This document shows, piece by piece, positions 1 to 7,852 of a DNA stretch of 64,000 nt; within the stretch, counting starts at the first letter, position 1; every line of letters starts with the position of its first letter. Under the pieces are notes generated by a model. It had not been told where the DNA came from, did not search any database, and saw only the letters and a list, made by a program, of their open reading frames with translations. The DNA is taken from assembly GCA_937775205.1 (NCBI GenBank), contig CALKBX010000005.1, forward strand, positions 395,087 to 459,086. Direction: 5' to 3'. The position numbers and the translations under genes are program-made. Source of the DNA: an uncultured Verrucomicrobiae bacterium. Its GTDB lineage: Bacteria > Verrucomicrobiota > Verrucomicrobiia > Limisphaerales > UBA1100.

Positions 1-788
1 GTGATGAGGTACACATCAATGCGTTTCACTTCATAATCAATGGGGCGGCCTTTGGCGGGGATGGCGTCGATGGCCTTCTCACGCCGGGCAACACACGCGC
101 GCGAAACAGGGCAGTTCACGCAATCGGGTTGGCGCGGGGTGCAAACCGTGGCCCCCAGTTCCATCAGCGATTGATTCAACGCCGCGCAGTTATCGGTGCC
201 GACGACAAGCATCTCGGCTAATTGCCACAGATGCTCTTGTGTAAGCTTGTCCTTCGGATTTTCCCGAATCCCAAAAATCCGCGTGAGGATGCGCGTCACA
301 TTGCCATCCACAATCGGCTCCGCCCGGCCAAAGGCGATGCTGCCAATCGCGCCGGCGGTGTAGCGCCCAATGCCCGGCAAGGCGCGGATGGCCTCGGGGT
401 CTTTTGGAAAACAGCCATCGTGTCGGGCCACAATTTCCTTCGCGGCGGCTTGGAGATTCCGCGCGCGGGAATAGTAGCCGAGGCCCTCCCAAAGTTTCAG
501 CACGCGCTCGGGCTTGGCGCGTGCGAGTTTTTCAATCGTCGGCAACGCGCGCATCCAGCGTTTCCAATACGGGATCACTGTCGCCACCTGCGTTTGCTGC
601 AGCATAATTTCCGAAACCCAAATCGGGTAGGGATCGATGGGATTACCCGTGCGCCGCCACGGCAAGTCCCGCGCATTCACCGCATACCAATCCAGCAAAC
701 GCGGAACGAGGCGGCGAGCTTTGCGATGATGCGACACGCGGCGACGTTGGAGTGAAACGCGATGGCGGCCAAGATCAATTGAGGCCAT
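1..788 (-). CDS. mutY: A/G-specific adenine DNA glycosylase MutY (partial, C-terminus off the left edge)
   Basis: This base-excision repair enzyme removes adenine mispaired with 8-oxoguanine or guanine. The minus-strand reading starts at the ATG at 788-786 and stays open to the window edge, giving about 262 residues. Visible in order are LPWR, SEIMLQQTQV with the catalytic Glu, LWEGLGYYSRARNL, the helix-hairpin-helix LPGIGRYTAGAIGSIAFG, and VDGNVTR with the catalytic Asp. These are followed by a complete 4Fe-4S ligand set, C-x6-C-x2-C-x5-C, at plus positions of about 90-145. The C-terminal 8-oxoG-recognition domain lies mostly outside the window. The N-terminus is about 30 residues longer and more basic than usual, so a later start is possible. 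The gene is divergent from the next one. Confidence 0.93.
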   Translation of the reverse strand, partial: MASIDLGRHRVSLQRRRVSHHRKARRLVPRLLDWYAVNARDLPWRRTGNPIDPYPIWVSEIMLQQTQVATVIPYWKRWMRALPTIEKLARAKPERVLKLWEGLGYYSRARNLQAAAKEIVARHDGCFPKDPEAIRALPGIGRYTAGAIGSIAFGRAEPIVDGNVTRILTRIFGIRENPKDKLTQEHLWQLAEMLVVGTDNCAALNQSLMELGATVCTPRQPDCVNCPVSRACVARREKAIDAIPAKGRPIDYEVKRIDVYLI

Positions 789-857
789 GTAACCCGGGCC
801 GGCGGCCCGGGTTGGCGCGCTCGGAGAGCGCGCCCTACCTGAAACCACCCGGGCTAC
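789..857. repeat. Double-hairpin REP-like intergenic repeat
   Basis: Two perfect inverted repeats lie side by side. The first pairs 791-800 (AACCCGGGCC) with 804-813 around a 3-base loop. The second pairs 814-822 (GGCGCGCTC) with 826-834 around GGA. An outer imperfect pair (GTAACCCGGG at 789-798, CCCGGGCTAC at 848-857) encloses both. The element sits directly upstream of both divergent genes, so a terminator role is unlikely. The architecture resembles dispersed REP/REPIN elements, but copy number cannot be judged from one window. Confidence 0.6.
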
Positions 858-908
858 ATTGCTCCGTTTTGCATTTGCGCCGGGGCTTGGCTGGTGTACA
901 CAGGGGGC

Positions 909-1679
909 ATGCAATTGATTTCCAGATTGTCGTTGTGGGTTTGCCTTGCGCTTTGCTTGAATGCAAAGGCGGAGGGGAAATGGGTTTCGTTGTTCAACGG
1001 GAAAAATCTCGAGGGCTGGACGGTGAAAATCAAGGGGCAGCCGTTCGGTAAAAATTTTAAGAATACCTTCCGCGTGGAGGATGGTTTGATGAAAGTAGGC
1101 TATAAAGGCTACGACGGGTTCGACGCGCAGTTCGGGCATATTTTTTACAAGGACTCATTTTCGCACTATCGCATTCGGGTGGAGCATCGGTTTGTGGGTG
1201 AGCAAATCAAGGGCGGCCCGGGCTGGGCTTGGCGCAATAGCGGCATCATGCTGCATTGTCAGCCTCCGAAATCGATGGGGTTGAATCAGGATTTTCCGGT
1301 GTCCATTGAGGTGCAATTGCTGGGTGGCCCGGAAAAGGGAAAGCGCACGACGGCGAATCTTTGCACGCCGGGCACGAATGTGGAGATGGATGGCAAGCTG
1401 CAAACGCGGCATTGTTTCAGCAGCAAATCCAAAACGTATCCCGGCGATCAATGGGTGACGGTGGAAGTGGAAGTGCGCGGCGGCGAGGTGATTAAACACT
1501 TCGTGAACGGCAAGGAAGTGATGGCGTACACGAAGCCGCAATATGATCCGCGCGATGCGGATGCGAAGAAGCTCATCAAGGGCGATGCGTTGAGCTTGAA
1601 GGCGGGTTACATTTCGCTGCAGTCGGAAAGTCATCCGGTGGAGTTTCGCAAAGTGGAGCTGATGGTGCTGGAGAAGTAA
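909..1679 (+). CDS. Secreted DUF1080 (3-keto-disaccharide hydrolase-type) protein
   Basis: This 256-residue protein starts with a signal peptide (hydrophobic SLWVCLALCLNAKA) and continues with the DUF1080 opening WVSLFNGKNLEGW. The fold is a concanavalin/LamG-like beta-sandwich. The family is abundant in Verrucomicrobiota and Planctomycetota and is linked to extracellular glycan or 3-keto-sugar breakdown; the substrate here is unknown. Later motifs include GWAWRNSGIMLHCQ and a C-terminal GYISLQSESHPVEFRKVEL, both typical of the family. I chose the ATG at 909, preceded by a GGGGG ribosome-binding run, over an in-frame GTG at 894 because it gives a clean signal peptide. Its stop overlaps the rnhC start as TAATG, so the two are probably co-transcribed. 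Confidence 0.88.
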   Translation: MQLISRLSLWVCLALCLNAKAEGKWVSLFNGKNLEGWTVKIKGQPFGKNFKNTFRVEDGLMKVGYKGYDGFDAQFGHIFYKDSFSHYRIRVEHRFVGEQIKGGPGWAWRNSGIMLHCQPPKSMGLNQDFPVSIEVQLLGGPEKGKRTTANLCTPGTNVEMDGKLQTRHCFSSKSKTYPGDQWVTVEVEVRGGEVIKHFVNGKEVMAYTKPQYDPRDADAKKLIKGDALSLKAGYISLQSESHPVEFRKVELMVLEK

Positions 1680-2629
1680 TGTCGGAGAAGGCACTCACTT
1701 CGTACACTTGCAAACTCGACGACGAACAGGCGGCGTTGCTTGAGGCGTACTTGTTGGAGCGTGATTACGAAATGCGCGAGGTGCCTCACACACGCTTCGC
1801 GGGTCATCGCAATAAATTAAACGTCAATTTCTATAACAGCGGCAAGCTGTTGGTTCAGGGCAAAGGCACGCGGGAGTTTGTGGAGTTCGTGCTCGAGCCG
1901 GAAATCCTCAAGGAAGCGCGGCTGGGTTATGAGGCGGAGATTGATCCGGATTTCATTCGGCCGCGATTGGGCGTGGATGAATCGGGCAAGGGAGATTTCT
2001 TTGGGCCGCTGGTCATCGCCGCAGTTTATGTGAATGAAAGTGTGGTGCGGCATTGGCAGGAAAAAGGCATCAAAGATTCCAAGCGCGTGAAGAGCGACAA
2101 ACGCATTGGCGAACTGGCGAAAGTGATTCGTTCCACGCCGGGATGCATTTGGACCGTCGTGCCGATTGGCCCGGAGACTTACAATCGGATGCACAAAAAA
2201 ATGCGGACGGTGAACCAAATGCTCGCGTGGGGCCACGCGCGGGTGATTGAAAATTTGCTGGAACGCGGCGCGGAAATGGTGCCGTCGCCGGAACGGGCGA
2301 TAAGCGATCAGTTCGCGCGCAGCAAATCCACGGTGGCTAATGCGTTGATGGAATTGGGGCGTGGACTGGAACTTGTCCAGCGGCACAAAGCAGAAGAAGA
2401 CTTGGCAGTGGCCGGAGCCTCGATATTGGCTCGGGACGTTTTTGTGCAAAAAATAGCTGAATTGAGCGAAAAAGTGGGTAAAACACTGCCAAAAGGTGGC
2501 GGCAAACCGGTCGATGTGGCGGCCAAAGAACTTGTGGCGGAGCAAGGCGAGGCGATTTTTGGGGAGGTGGCTAAGGTGCATTTCCGCAATGCGGCGCGGG
2601 CATTGGGGCAGCCGGAACCACCGCGGTGA
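1679..2629 (+). CDS. rnhC: Ribonuclease HIII
   Basis: This enzyme cleaves the RNA strand of RNA/DNA hybrids. The protein is 316 residues long. Residues 1 to about 90 form the TBP-like substrate-binding domain that separates HIII from HII. The catalytic domain follows, opening with GVDESGKGDFFGPL, whose Asp-Glu pair and GKGDFFGP signature are typical of HIII. Further family features are KDSKRV, MHKKMRTVNQMLAWGHA, and ISDQFA carrying a later acidic ligand. The start ATG overlaps the previous stop by one base, implying translational coupling to an unrelated secreted protein. About 240 bases without a gene follow before the tRNA-Thr and probably carry the promoter for the downstream cluster. Confidence 0.93.
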   Translation: MSEKALTSYTCKLDDEQAALLEAYLLERDYEMREVPHTRFAGHRNKLNVNFYNSGKLLVQGKGTREFVEFVLEPEILKEARLGYEAEIDPDFIRPRLGVDESGKGDFFGPLVIAAVYVNESVVRHWQEKGIKDSKRVKSDKRIGELAKVIRSTPGCIWTVVPIGPETYNRMHKKMRTVNQMLAWGHARVIENLLERGAEMVPSPERAISDQFARSKSTVANALMELGRGLELVQRHKAEEDLAVAGASILARDVFVQKIAELSEKVGKTLPKGGGKPVDVAAKELVAEQGEAIFGEVAKVHFRNAARALGQPEPPR

Positions 2630-2871
2630 ATATTTTTTTCAGTTTTTGCGAAAAAAACGTTGACTCGCAGCCTTGAATCGCTAGTTTCCCTCACCCGCCG
2701 ACGGCCCTAATGGCTGTGTTTTGAATGAGTTTTGAACGCGTTTGGCGGCAGAAAATACGATGTAAACGAACGAAGCCTAGCCACTTTTCCTAAAAAACAG
2801 GGAGTGTGGTATGGGGTTTTTTCGTTTGTTGATAAGAGAATTACTAGTGACTTGACTTAAATCGTGACCGT

Positions 2872-2947
<76 letters not shown>

Positions 2948-2991
2948 GTTTTAGAAAACGTTAACCAGAAACAGAAGGAAGAGAAAGCAGC

Positions 2992-4203
2992 ATGGCTAAG
3001 GAATCATTTGTGCGGGCCAAGCCCCACGTAAACATCGGCACCATCGGTCACGTGGATCATGGTAAAACTACTTTGACGGCCTGCATCTTGGCGGTGCAAG
3101 CCAAGGATGGCTTGGCGGAGATCAAGGAGTATTCGGAAATCGCCAAAGGCGGTACCGTGCGCGATGAAACCAAAACGGTGACCATTGCCGTAGCCCACGT
3201 GGAGTACGAGAGCGCGACGCGCCACTACGCGCACGTCGATTGCCCGGGTCACGCGGATTACGTGAAGAATATGATCACCGGCGCGGCGCAAATGGACGGC
3301 GCGATTTTGGTGGTGGATGCTTCCAGCGGTCCGATGCCGCAAACCAAAGAACACGTGCTGCTCGCCAAACAGGTGGGCGTGCCGAGCATCGTGGTTTGCC
3401 TGAACAAATCCGACTTGGTGGACGACGATGAGTTGCTTGACCTCGTGGAGATGGAGGTTCGTGATTTGTTGAACAAATACGACTTCCCCGGCGACGACAC
3501 GCCGGTCATTCGCGCCAGCGCCACCGGCGCCATGGCGGACGAGGAGAAGTGGGTTAACGCCATCAAGGATCTGCTCAAGGCGTGTGATGAATTTATCCCC
3601 GAGCCCGAGCGCGCGGAGGACAAGCCCTTCCTGATGTGCATCGAGGACACCTTCATTATTGAAGGTCGCGGACTAGTGGCCACAGGCCGTGTGGAGCGCG
3701 GAATCCTCAAGAAGATGGACGAGGTAGAACTCGTGGGCATCAAGGAAGAGACCGAGAAGACCGTGGCTACGGACATTGAAATGTTCCGCAAATTGCTGGA
3801 CGAAGCGCGCGCCGGCGAAAATGTGGGCGTGCTGCTGCGCGGCAAAAAGAAGGGTGAAGTGGAGCGCGGCCAAGTGTTGGCCAAGCCCGGCACCATCAAG
3901 CCGCACACCCGGTTCAAGGGTCAGGTGTATGTGTTGACCAAGGATGAAGGCGGTCGTCACACACCGTTCTTTTCGAATTACCGCCCGCAGTTCTTTTTCC
4001 GCACCAGCGACATCACCGGCTCGGTGCACGAGCTGCGTGACTCGGATGACAAAAATAAGGTGGAGATGGCCATGCCCGGCGACAACGTGATTATGGACGT
4101 GGAGCTCGGCCAAACCGTTGCGATGGAGGAAGGGTTGACCTTCGCCATCCGCGAAGGCGGCCGCACCATTGGTTCCGGCCGGGTGGTCAGCATTACTGCG
4201 TAG
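2992..4203 (+). CDS. tuf: Elongation factor Tu
   Basis: This GTPase delivers aminoacyl-tRNA to the ribosomal A site. The 403 residues contain G1 GHVDHGKT, G3 [13 protein letters not shown]4 NKSD and G5 region SAT, followed by beta-barrel domains 2 and 3. Switch I is unusual. The segment before HVEYES reads [17 protein letters not shown], so the near-universal EKARGITI is replaced by DETKTVTI and the loop is about two residues longer. The Mg-coordinating Thr appears to be kept as VTI. The ATG at 2992 follows the purine-rich stretch GAAGGAAGAGAAAG. It is the only tuf visible; none follows fusA downstream. I believe this switch I form also occurs in other Verrucomicrobiota, but could not check. 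Confidence 0.97.
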   Translation: MAKESFVRAKPHVNIGTIGHVDHGKTTLTACILAVQAKDGLAEIKEYSEIAKGGTVRDETKTVTIAVAHVEYESATRHYAHVDCPGHADYVKNMITGAAQMDGAILVVDASSGPMPQTKEHVLLAKQVGVPSIVVCLNKSDLVDDDELLDLVEMEVRDLLNKYDFPGDDTPVIRASATGAMADEEKWVNAIKDLLKACDEFIPEPERAEDKPFLMCIEDTFIIEGRGLVATGRVERGILKKMDEVELVGIKEETEKTVATDIEMFRKLLDEARAGENVGVLLRGKKKGEVERGQVLAKPGTIKPHTRFKGQVYVLTKDEGGRHTPFFSNYRPQFFFRTSDITGSVHELRDSDDKNKVEMAMPGDNVIMDVELGQTVAMEEGLTFAIREGGRTIGSGRVVSITA

Positions 4204-4250
4204 GCGCCGGCCAGCGTCACCCCGGGGTTCGGACCCGCCGCTTTGTTTAT

Positions 4251-4326
<76 letters not shown>

Positions 4327-4341
4327 ATTTTGGCGGCAACC

Positions 4342-4429
4342 GGAGGGGTGGCAGAGTGGTCGAATGCGGCGGTCTTGAAAACCGCTGTACCGCGAGGTAC
4401 CGGGGGTTCGAATCCCTCCCCCTCCGCCA
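4342..4429 (+). tRNA. tRNA-Ser (anticodon TGA)
   Basis: This 88-base class II tRNA has acceptor arms GGAGGGG (4342-4348) and CCCCTCC (4419-4425), an anticodon loop CTTGAAA with anticodon TGA, a long variable arm (GTACCGCGAGGTAC), a GGTTCGAATCC T-arm, discriminator G and encoded CCA. It begins 15 bases after tRNA-Trp, so both were probably cut from one transcript. It occupies the position where rpmG often lies in other bacteria. Confidence 0.97.
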
Positions 4430-4477
4430 ACCGGGATGAGAACGACAGCGACAGCAACAACAATTTAGAGAACACAG

Positions 4478-4861
4478 ATGGCAGCAGCCAACAACACAAA
4501 CACAGCCGGTACCCCGCCTTCGCCAACGAATGGCACGGAGACGGTATACAGCGGCCCCATCCAATCGGCACCGAAACCGAAGGAAGAGGAAGCAACCGCC
4601 GGGTTTGATTGGACCATCTTCTGGCTAGTGGTGGGGATTGTGGTGTTCGTGTTTTTATGGCGCAAGGGATACATCGCCTCGTTCCGCAAATTCATCGGCG
4701 AAACCCGCGAGCAACTGCACAAGTGCACCTGGCCCACGATGGACGAATTGAAACAACACATCGTAGTGGTGATGATTTCCTCCGTAATGCTGGGGGCCTT
4801 CACAGTGTTCTCCGACAAAATTGTTCGCTTTATAGTGTGGGACCTGCTCATGGGCAGTTAG
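4478..4861 (+). CDS. secE: Preprotein translocase subunit SecE
   Basis: This is the small essential subunit of the SecYEG inner-membrane channel. The 127-residue protein has a polar, Pro/Thr/Asn-rich N-terminus (about 40 residues), a first membrane segment WTIFWLVVGIVVFVFLW, the SecE signature around ETREQLHKCTWPTMDEL, and a second membrane helix. It is longer than the single-helix SecE of many bacteria because of the extra helix and leader. The ATG at 4478 lies 48 bases after tRNA-Ser. nusG follows after 10 bases, the usual pairing. Confidence 0.95.
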   Translation: MAAANNTNTAGTPPSPTNGTETVYSGPIQSAPKPKEEEATAGFDWTIFWLVVGIVVFVFLWRKGYIASFRKFIGETREQLHKCTWPTMDELKQHIVVVMISSVMLGAFTVFSDKIVRFIVWDLLMGS

Positions 4862-4871
4862 GAAAAATTTT

Positions 4872-5420
4872 ATGGCACACGAATGGTACGTCATCCAGAC
4901 CCTCTCCGGTCAGGAGCAAAAGGTTGAGAAAAGCCTCGCCAAGCGCATTGGTGACGAGGAGATGGCCGAGTACATAAAAGAAGTGCTCGTGCCGATGGAA
5001 AAAGTGGTGGAAGTGCGCGGCGGCAAAAAGACCACCACCCAACGCAAGCTGTACCCCGGCTATATGTTTATGGAGGTAAACCTCTACGACGAAGAGGGCC
5101 GCATTCACGCCGCGCCGTGGGATTTTATTAATGGCACGCAGGGCATCATCGGCTTTGTGGGCGGCGAACGCCCCGTGGCCACGCCAACCGATGAGATTGA
5201 GGCCATCCAGTCGCAGATTGCTGACTCGGAAGAAACCGAGCGACCGCGTGTGAATTTTGAGGTGAACGAGATTGTGAAAATCAACGACGGGCCGTTCCTT
5301 AATTACAACGGCGCCGTGGAAGCGATTGATCCGGACAGCGGCAAGCTCAAAGTCACCATTGATATTTTTGGCCGCAGCACCCCGGTGGAGCTGGAATACT
5401 GGCAAGTGGAAAAACAATAA
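4872..5420 (+). CDS. nusG: Transcription termination/antitermination factor NusG
   Basis: NusG binds RNA polymerase near the clamp, suppresses pausing and couples transcription to Rho or to ribosomal protein S10. The 182 residues comprise an NGN domain (opening HEWYVIQTLSGQEQKV; RKLYPGYMFMEV; later GIIGFVGG) and a C-terminal KOW domain around FEVNEIVKINDGPFLNYNGAVEAID. Length is typical. The S10 partner gene lies about 14 kb downstream in the same cluster. Confidence 0.97.
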   Translation: MAHEWYVIQTLSGQEQKVEKSLAKRIGDEEMAEYIKEVLVPMEKVVEVRGGKKTTTQRKLYPGYMFMEVNLYDEEGRIHAAPWDFINGTQGIIGFVGGERPVATPTDEIEAIQSQIADSEETERPRVNFEVNEIVKINDGPFLNYNGAVEAIDPDSGKLKVTIDIFGRSTPVELEYWQVEKQ

Positions 5421-5440
5421 CTTTTAATTAGGAAAACAGA

Positions 5441-5866
5441 ATGGCCAAAAAAGAAATCGGACTCATCAAGCTGCAGATCCCCGGCGGCGACGCCAAGCCC
5501 GCCCCACCCGTGGGCCCGGCGCTCGGCCAGTTGGGCGTGCCCATCATGCCCTTTTGCAAAGAGTTCAACGCCAAAACCCAGAACATGGCCGGCACCATCG
5601 TGCCCGTGGTGATCACTGTTTATCAGGATAAATCCTTCACGTTTATTCTCAAATCCCCGCCCGCGGCGGAGTTGCTGAAGAAAGCCGCCGGCATCGCTTC
5701 AGGCAGCGGCACACCCAATAAAGACAAAGTCGGTCGCGTGACCAAGGCGCAACTTTTAGAAATTGTGAAGACCAAACAGGACGACCTGAACGCCTTCGAC
5801 GACGAGAAAGCCATCCGCATCATCGCAGGCACCGCCCGCAGCATGGGCATTGAAGTGCTCGGATAA
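5441..5866 (+). CDS. rplK: 50S ribosomal protein L11
   Basis: L11 binds the GTPase-associated centre of 23S rRNA and is needed for EF-G turnover and the stringent response. The 141-residue protein opens with [20 protein letters not shown] and [15 protein letters not shown], then a C-terminal rRNA-binding domain with [12 protein letters not shown]. Length and motifs are standard. The ATG lies 20 bases after the nusG stop with AGGAAAAC upstream. Confidence 0.97.
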   Translation: MAKKEIGLIKLQIPGGDAKPAPPVGPALGQLGVPIMPFCKEFNAKTQNMAGTIVPVVITVYQDKSFTFILKSPPAAELLKKAAGIASGSGTPNKDKVGRVTKAQLLEIVKTKQDDLNAFDDEKAIRIIAGTARSMGIEVLG

Positions 5867-5923
5867 ATTTTTTGAAAACCAAATCGCGGGAGGGCGCAAG
5901 TCCGGTTGCACCGCAAAAACATA

Positions 5924-6625
5924 ATGCCAAGCAAACGATATAATAAAGCGCAGGAATCCCAGAACGGGGAAGAGAGACGGGGACTGCAGGCCGCCATTGG
6001 CGTGCTGGCGGGTTTCCCCAAGGCGAAATTCGACGAAACTGTGGAGCTAAGCTTCCGGATGGGCGTGGATCCAAAATACTCGGATCAAATGGTGCGCGGC
6101 ACCGTTTCGCTGCCGCACGGCAGCGGCCAGAAAATTGTGGTGGTCGCCTTCACCCCGGAGGGTGCCGCGGCAGATGCGGCGAAAGCCGCCGGCGCGGAGC
6201 ATGTGGGCTTCGAGGAATTAATTAAAAAAGTGGAGGGCGGCTGGACCGGATTCGACGTCGCCGTGGCCACGCCCGAGGCAATGAAGGGCGGCGTCTCCAA
6301 GCTCGGCCGCCAGCTCGGCCCGCGCGGGTTGATGCCTAATCCGAAGACCGGCACGGTGACCGAAGATCTCGGCAAAGCGGTGACCGCCGTGAAAGCCGGC
6401 CGCGTGGAATTCAAAGTGGACAAAACGGCCAACCTGCACGTGGTGGTCGGCAAGGTTTCTTTTACCGAAGACAAGTTGCTGGAAAACGCGCGCGCGGTTG
6501 TGGACTCGGTGATGAAAGCCCGTCCGGATGGATTCAAGGGCACGTACCTTCAAAGCTGCACGATCAGCGCCACCATGAGCCCCGGCGTGAAAGTGGATAC
6601 CAAGGACCTCGGCAAACAAGACTAA
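5924..6625 (+). CDS. rplA: 50S ribosomal protein L1
   Basis: L1 forms the mobile stalk at the E site and in many bacteria represses its own operon. The 233-residue reading from the ATG at 5924 opens SKRYNKAQE and includes AKFDETVELSFRMGVDPKYS, MVRGTVSLPHGSG and LGRQLGPRGLMPNPKTGTV, all family hallmarks. An in-frame TTG at 5906 would add six residues, but the ATG matches the family N-terminus better. It follows rplK after 57 bases. Confidence 0.96.
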   Translation: MPSKRYNKAQESQNGEERRGLQAAIGVLAGFPKAKFDETVELSFRMGVDPKYSDQMVRGTVSLPHGSGQKIVVVAFTPEGAAADAAKAAGAEHVGFEELIKKVEGGWTGFDVAVATPEAMKGGVSKLGRQLGPRGLMPNPKTGTVTEDLGKAVTAVKAGRVEFKVDKTANLHVVVGKVSFTEDKLLENARAVVDSVMKARPDGFKGTYLQSCTISATMSPGVKVDTKDLGKQD

Positions 6626-6638
6626 CGGAGGAAAAATC

Positions 6639-7148
6639 ATGCGAGCGGAAAAACAATTTTTGACGAACGAATACGTGGAGCGGCTTAACGCGTCGCCCTA
6701 CTTTATTGCCACCGATTACACCGGCGTGACCGTGGCGCAGTTCGAGGAACTGCGCGGTAAGTTGCGTCCGCTGGGCGCGGAAATTCACGTGGTGAAAAAC
6801 TCCGTGTTCCGCAAGGCCTGCGAAGAAACCGGTGTGGGCGAACTCAACGGCGGCTTGTCCGGGCAAGTGGCAGTGGTCACCGGCGAAAACGAAATCGCCA
6901 CCGCCGCCAAGGTGGTCAAGGAATTTGGCCAGAGCATCGATCGGTTGAGCATTCACTTTGGTTACCACGGCGAGGAACGAATGGAAGGCGAGGTAGTGAA
7001 CCGGCTGGCCGACCTGCCGTCGCTGGACGTTTTGCGGAGTCAATTGCTGGGCACTATTCAGGCGCCCGCCACGGCGATTGCGCGCGTAATCGCTACACCG
7101 GCCACGATGTTGGCTCGCGCCATTCAGGCGAAGTCCGAGAAAGGCTAA
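6639..7148 (+). CDS. rplJ: 50S ribosomal protein L10
   Basis: L10 anchors L7/L12 dimers to the stalk base. The 169-residue protein shows the N-terminal rRNA-binding domain (FIATDYTGVTVAQFEELR, EIHVVKNSVFRKA) and a C-terminal helix for L7/L12 binding (ATAIARVIATPATMLARAIQ). A strong GGAGGAAAAATC ribosome-binding site precedes the ATG, 13 bases after rplA. There is no long rplJ leader like the one used for L10 autoregulation in Escherichia coli. Confidence 0.96.
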   Translation: MRAEKQFLTNEYVERLNASPYFIATDYTGVTVAQFEELRGKLRPLGAEIHVVKNSVFRKACEETGVGELNGGLSGQVAVVTGENEIATAAKVVKEFGQSIDRLSIHFGYHGEERMEGEVVNRLADLPSLDVLRSQLLGTIQAPATAIARVIATPATMLARAIQAKSEKG

Positions 7149-7204
7149 AGAACAATTTCGCCCGGCGCGAGTGCGGCGGGCGGTTAAACAGGAACAACTG
7201 TAAA

Positions 7205-7255
7205 TCGTCGGGACGCAGGCGGCGTACTGAAAACCCTCCCGCCGGGGGACGACGA
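7205..7255. promoter_or_regulatory. Predicted stem-loop in the rplJ-rplL spacer
   Basis: The 139-base spacer can fold by pairing TCGTC (7205-7209) with GACGA (7251-7255) and GGCGG (7218-7222) with CCGCC (7239-7243). There is no U-tract, so it is not an intrinsic terminator. L7/L12 is made in excess over L10, and a folded spacer could matter for that, but this is speculation. Confidence 0.3.
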
Positions 7256-7287
7256 GACGACACAAAAAAAAAGAAAGAAAAAACAAA

Positions 7288-7665
7288 ATGGCAGATCTGG
7301 ATAAAATTGTAGACAGCTTGAGCGACCTCAGCGTGATTGAGGCCGCCGATCTGGTAAAAAAACTTGAAGAGAAATGGGACGTCAGCGCCGCCGCTCCGGC
7401 AGCGGTGGCCGTGGCCGGCCCCGCCGGTGGCGGTGAGGAAGCGGAGGAGAAGGATTCCTTCGACGTCATTTTCGTCGGTGACGGCGGCAAAAAGATTCCC
7501 TGCATTAAAGCGGTGCGCGCCATCAAATCGGAACTCGGCTTGAAAGAGGCCAAGGATTTCGTGGAGAGCGCCCCCGCCCCGTTGCTGGAAGGCGTGAGCA
7601 AAGACGAGGCTGAAGCAGCCAAGAAAGCGCTCGAGGAAGCCGGCGCGAAGATCGAGCTCAAGTAG
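7288..7665 (+). CDS. rplL: 50S ribosomal protein L7/L12
   Basis: This acidic stalk protein recruits translational GTPases. It has 125 residues: an N-terminal dimerisation domain ([20 protein letters not shown]), an Ala/Gly/Pro hinge (residues about 35-52) and the C-terminal factor-binding domain around [20 protein letters not shown]. The ATG is preceded by a long A-rich stretch rather than a clear Shine-Dalgarno site. Confidence 0.97.
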   Translation: MADLDKIVDSLSDLSVIEAADLVKKLEEKWDVSAAAPAAVAVAGPAGGGEEAEEKDSFDVIFVGDGGKKIPCIKAVRAIKSELGLKEAKDFVESAPAPLLEGVSKDEAEAAKKALEEAGAKIELK

Positions 7666-7675
7666 CTTAGTTTTA

Positions 7676-7725
7676 CCGGGTGCCGGCGGGGGCTGCAATC
7701 CCCGCCGGTTATCCCGGTCACCCGG
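7676..7725. promoter_or_regulatory. Strong stem-loop between rplL and rpoB
   Basis: CCGGCGGGG (7683-7691) pairs perfectly with CCCCGCCGG (7700-7708) around an 8-base loop. The stem can be extended by CCGGGTG (7676-7682) with CACCCGG (7719-7725) across a bulge. It has no U-run, so it fits an attenuation or RNA-processing element better than a simple terminator. In Escherichia coli the rplL-rpoB gap has both roles; by analogy this could set the ratio of stalk protein to polymerase. Confidence 0.5.
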
Positions 7726-7852
7726 CAATTGCGAAGGCGATTGGCCGGGGCACACACAAGCGGATCCGCGGAGCCGCTCTTGGTTGGGAAAAACGTGACA
7801 ACAATTTGGGGGCAACCCCGCCGGCCAGTGGCCGACACGGATAAATAGCGAT

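Noticed and set aside
2829-2862. A sigma70 promoter before tRNA-Thr
   Set aside because: TTGATA and TTAAAT are 22 bases apart, too far for a normal promoter; a promoter is likely somewhere in the gap but I cannot place it.
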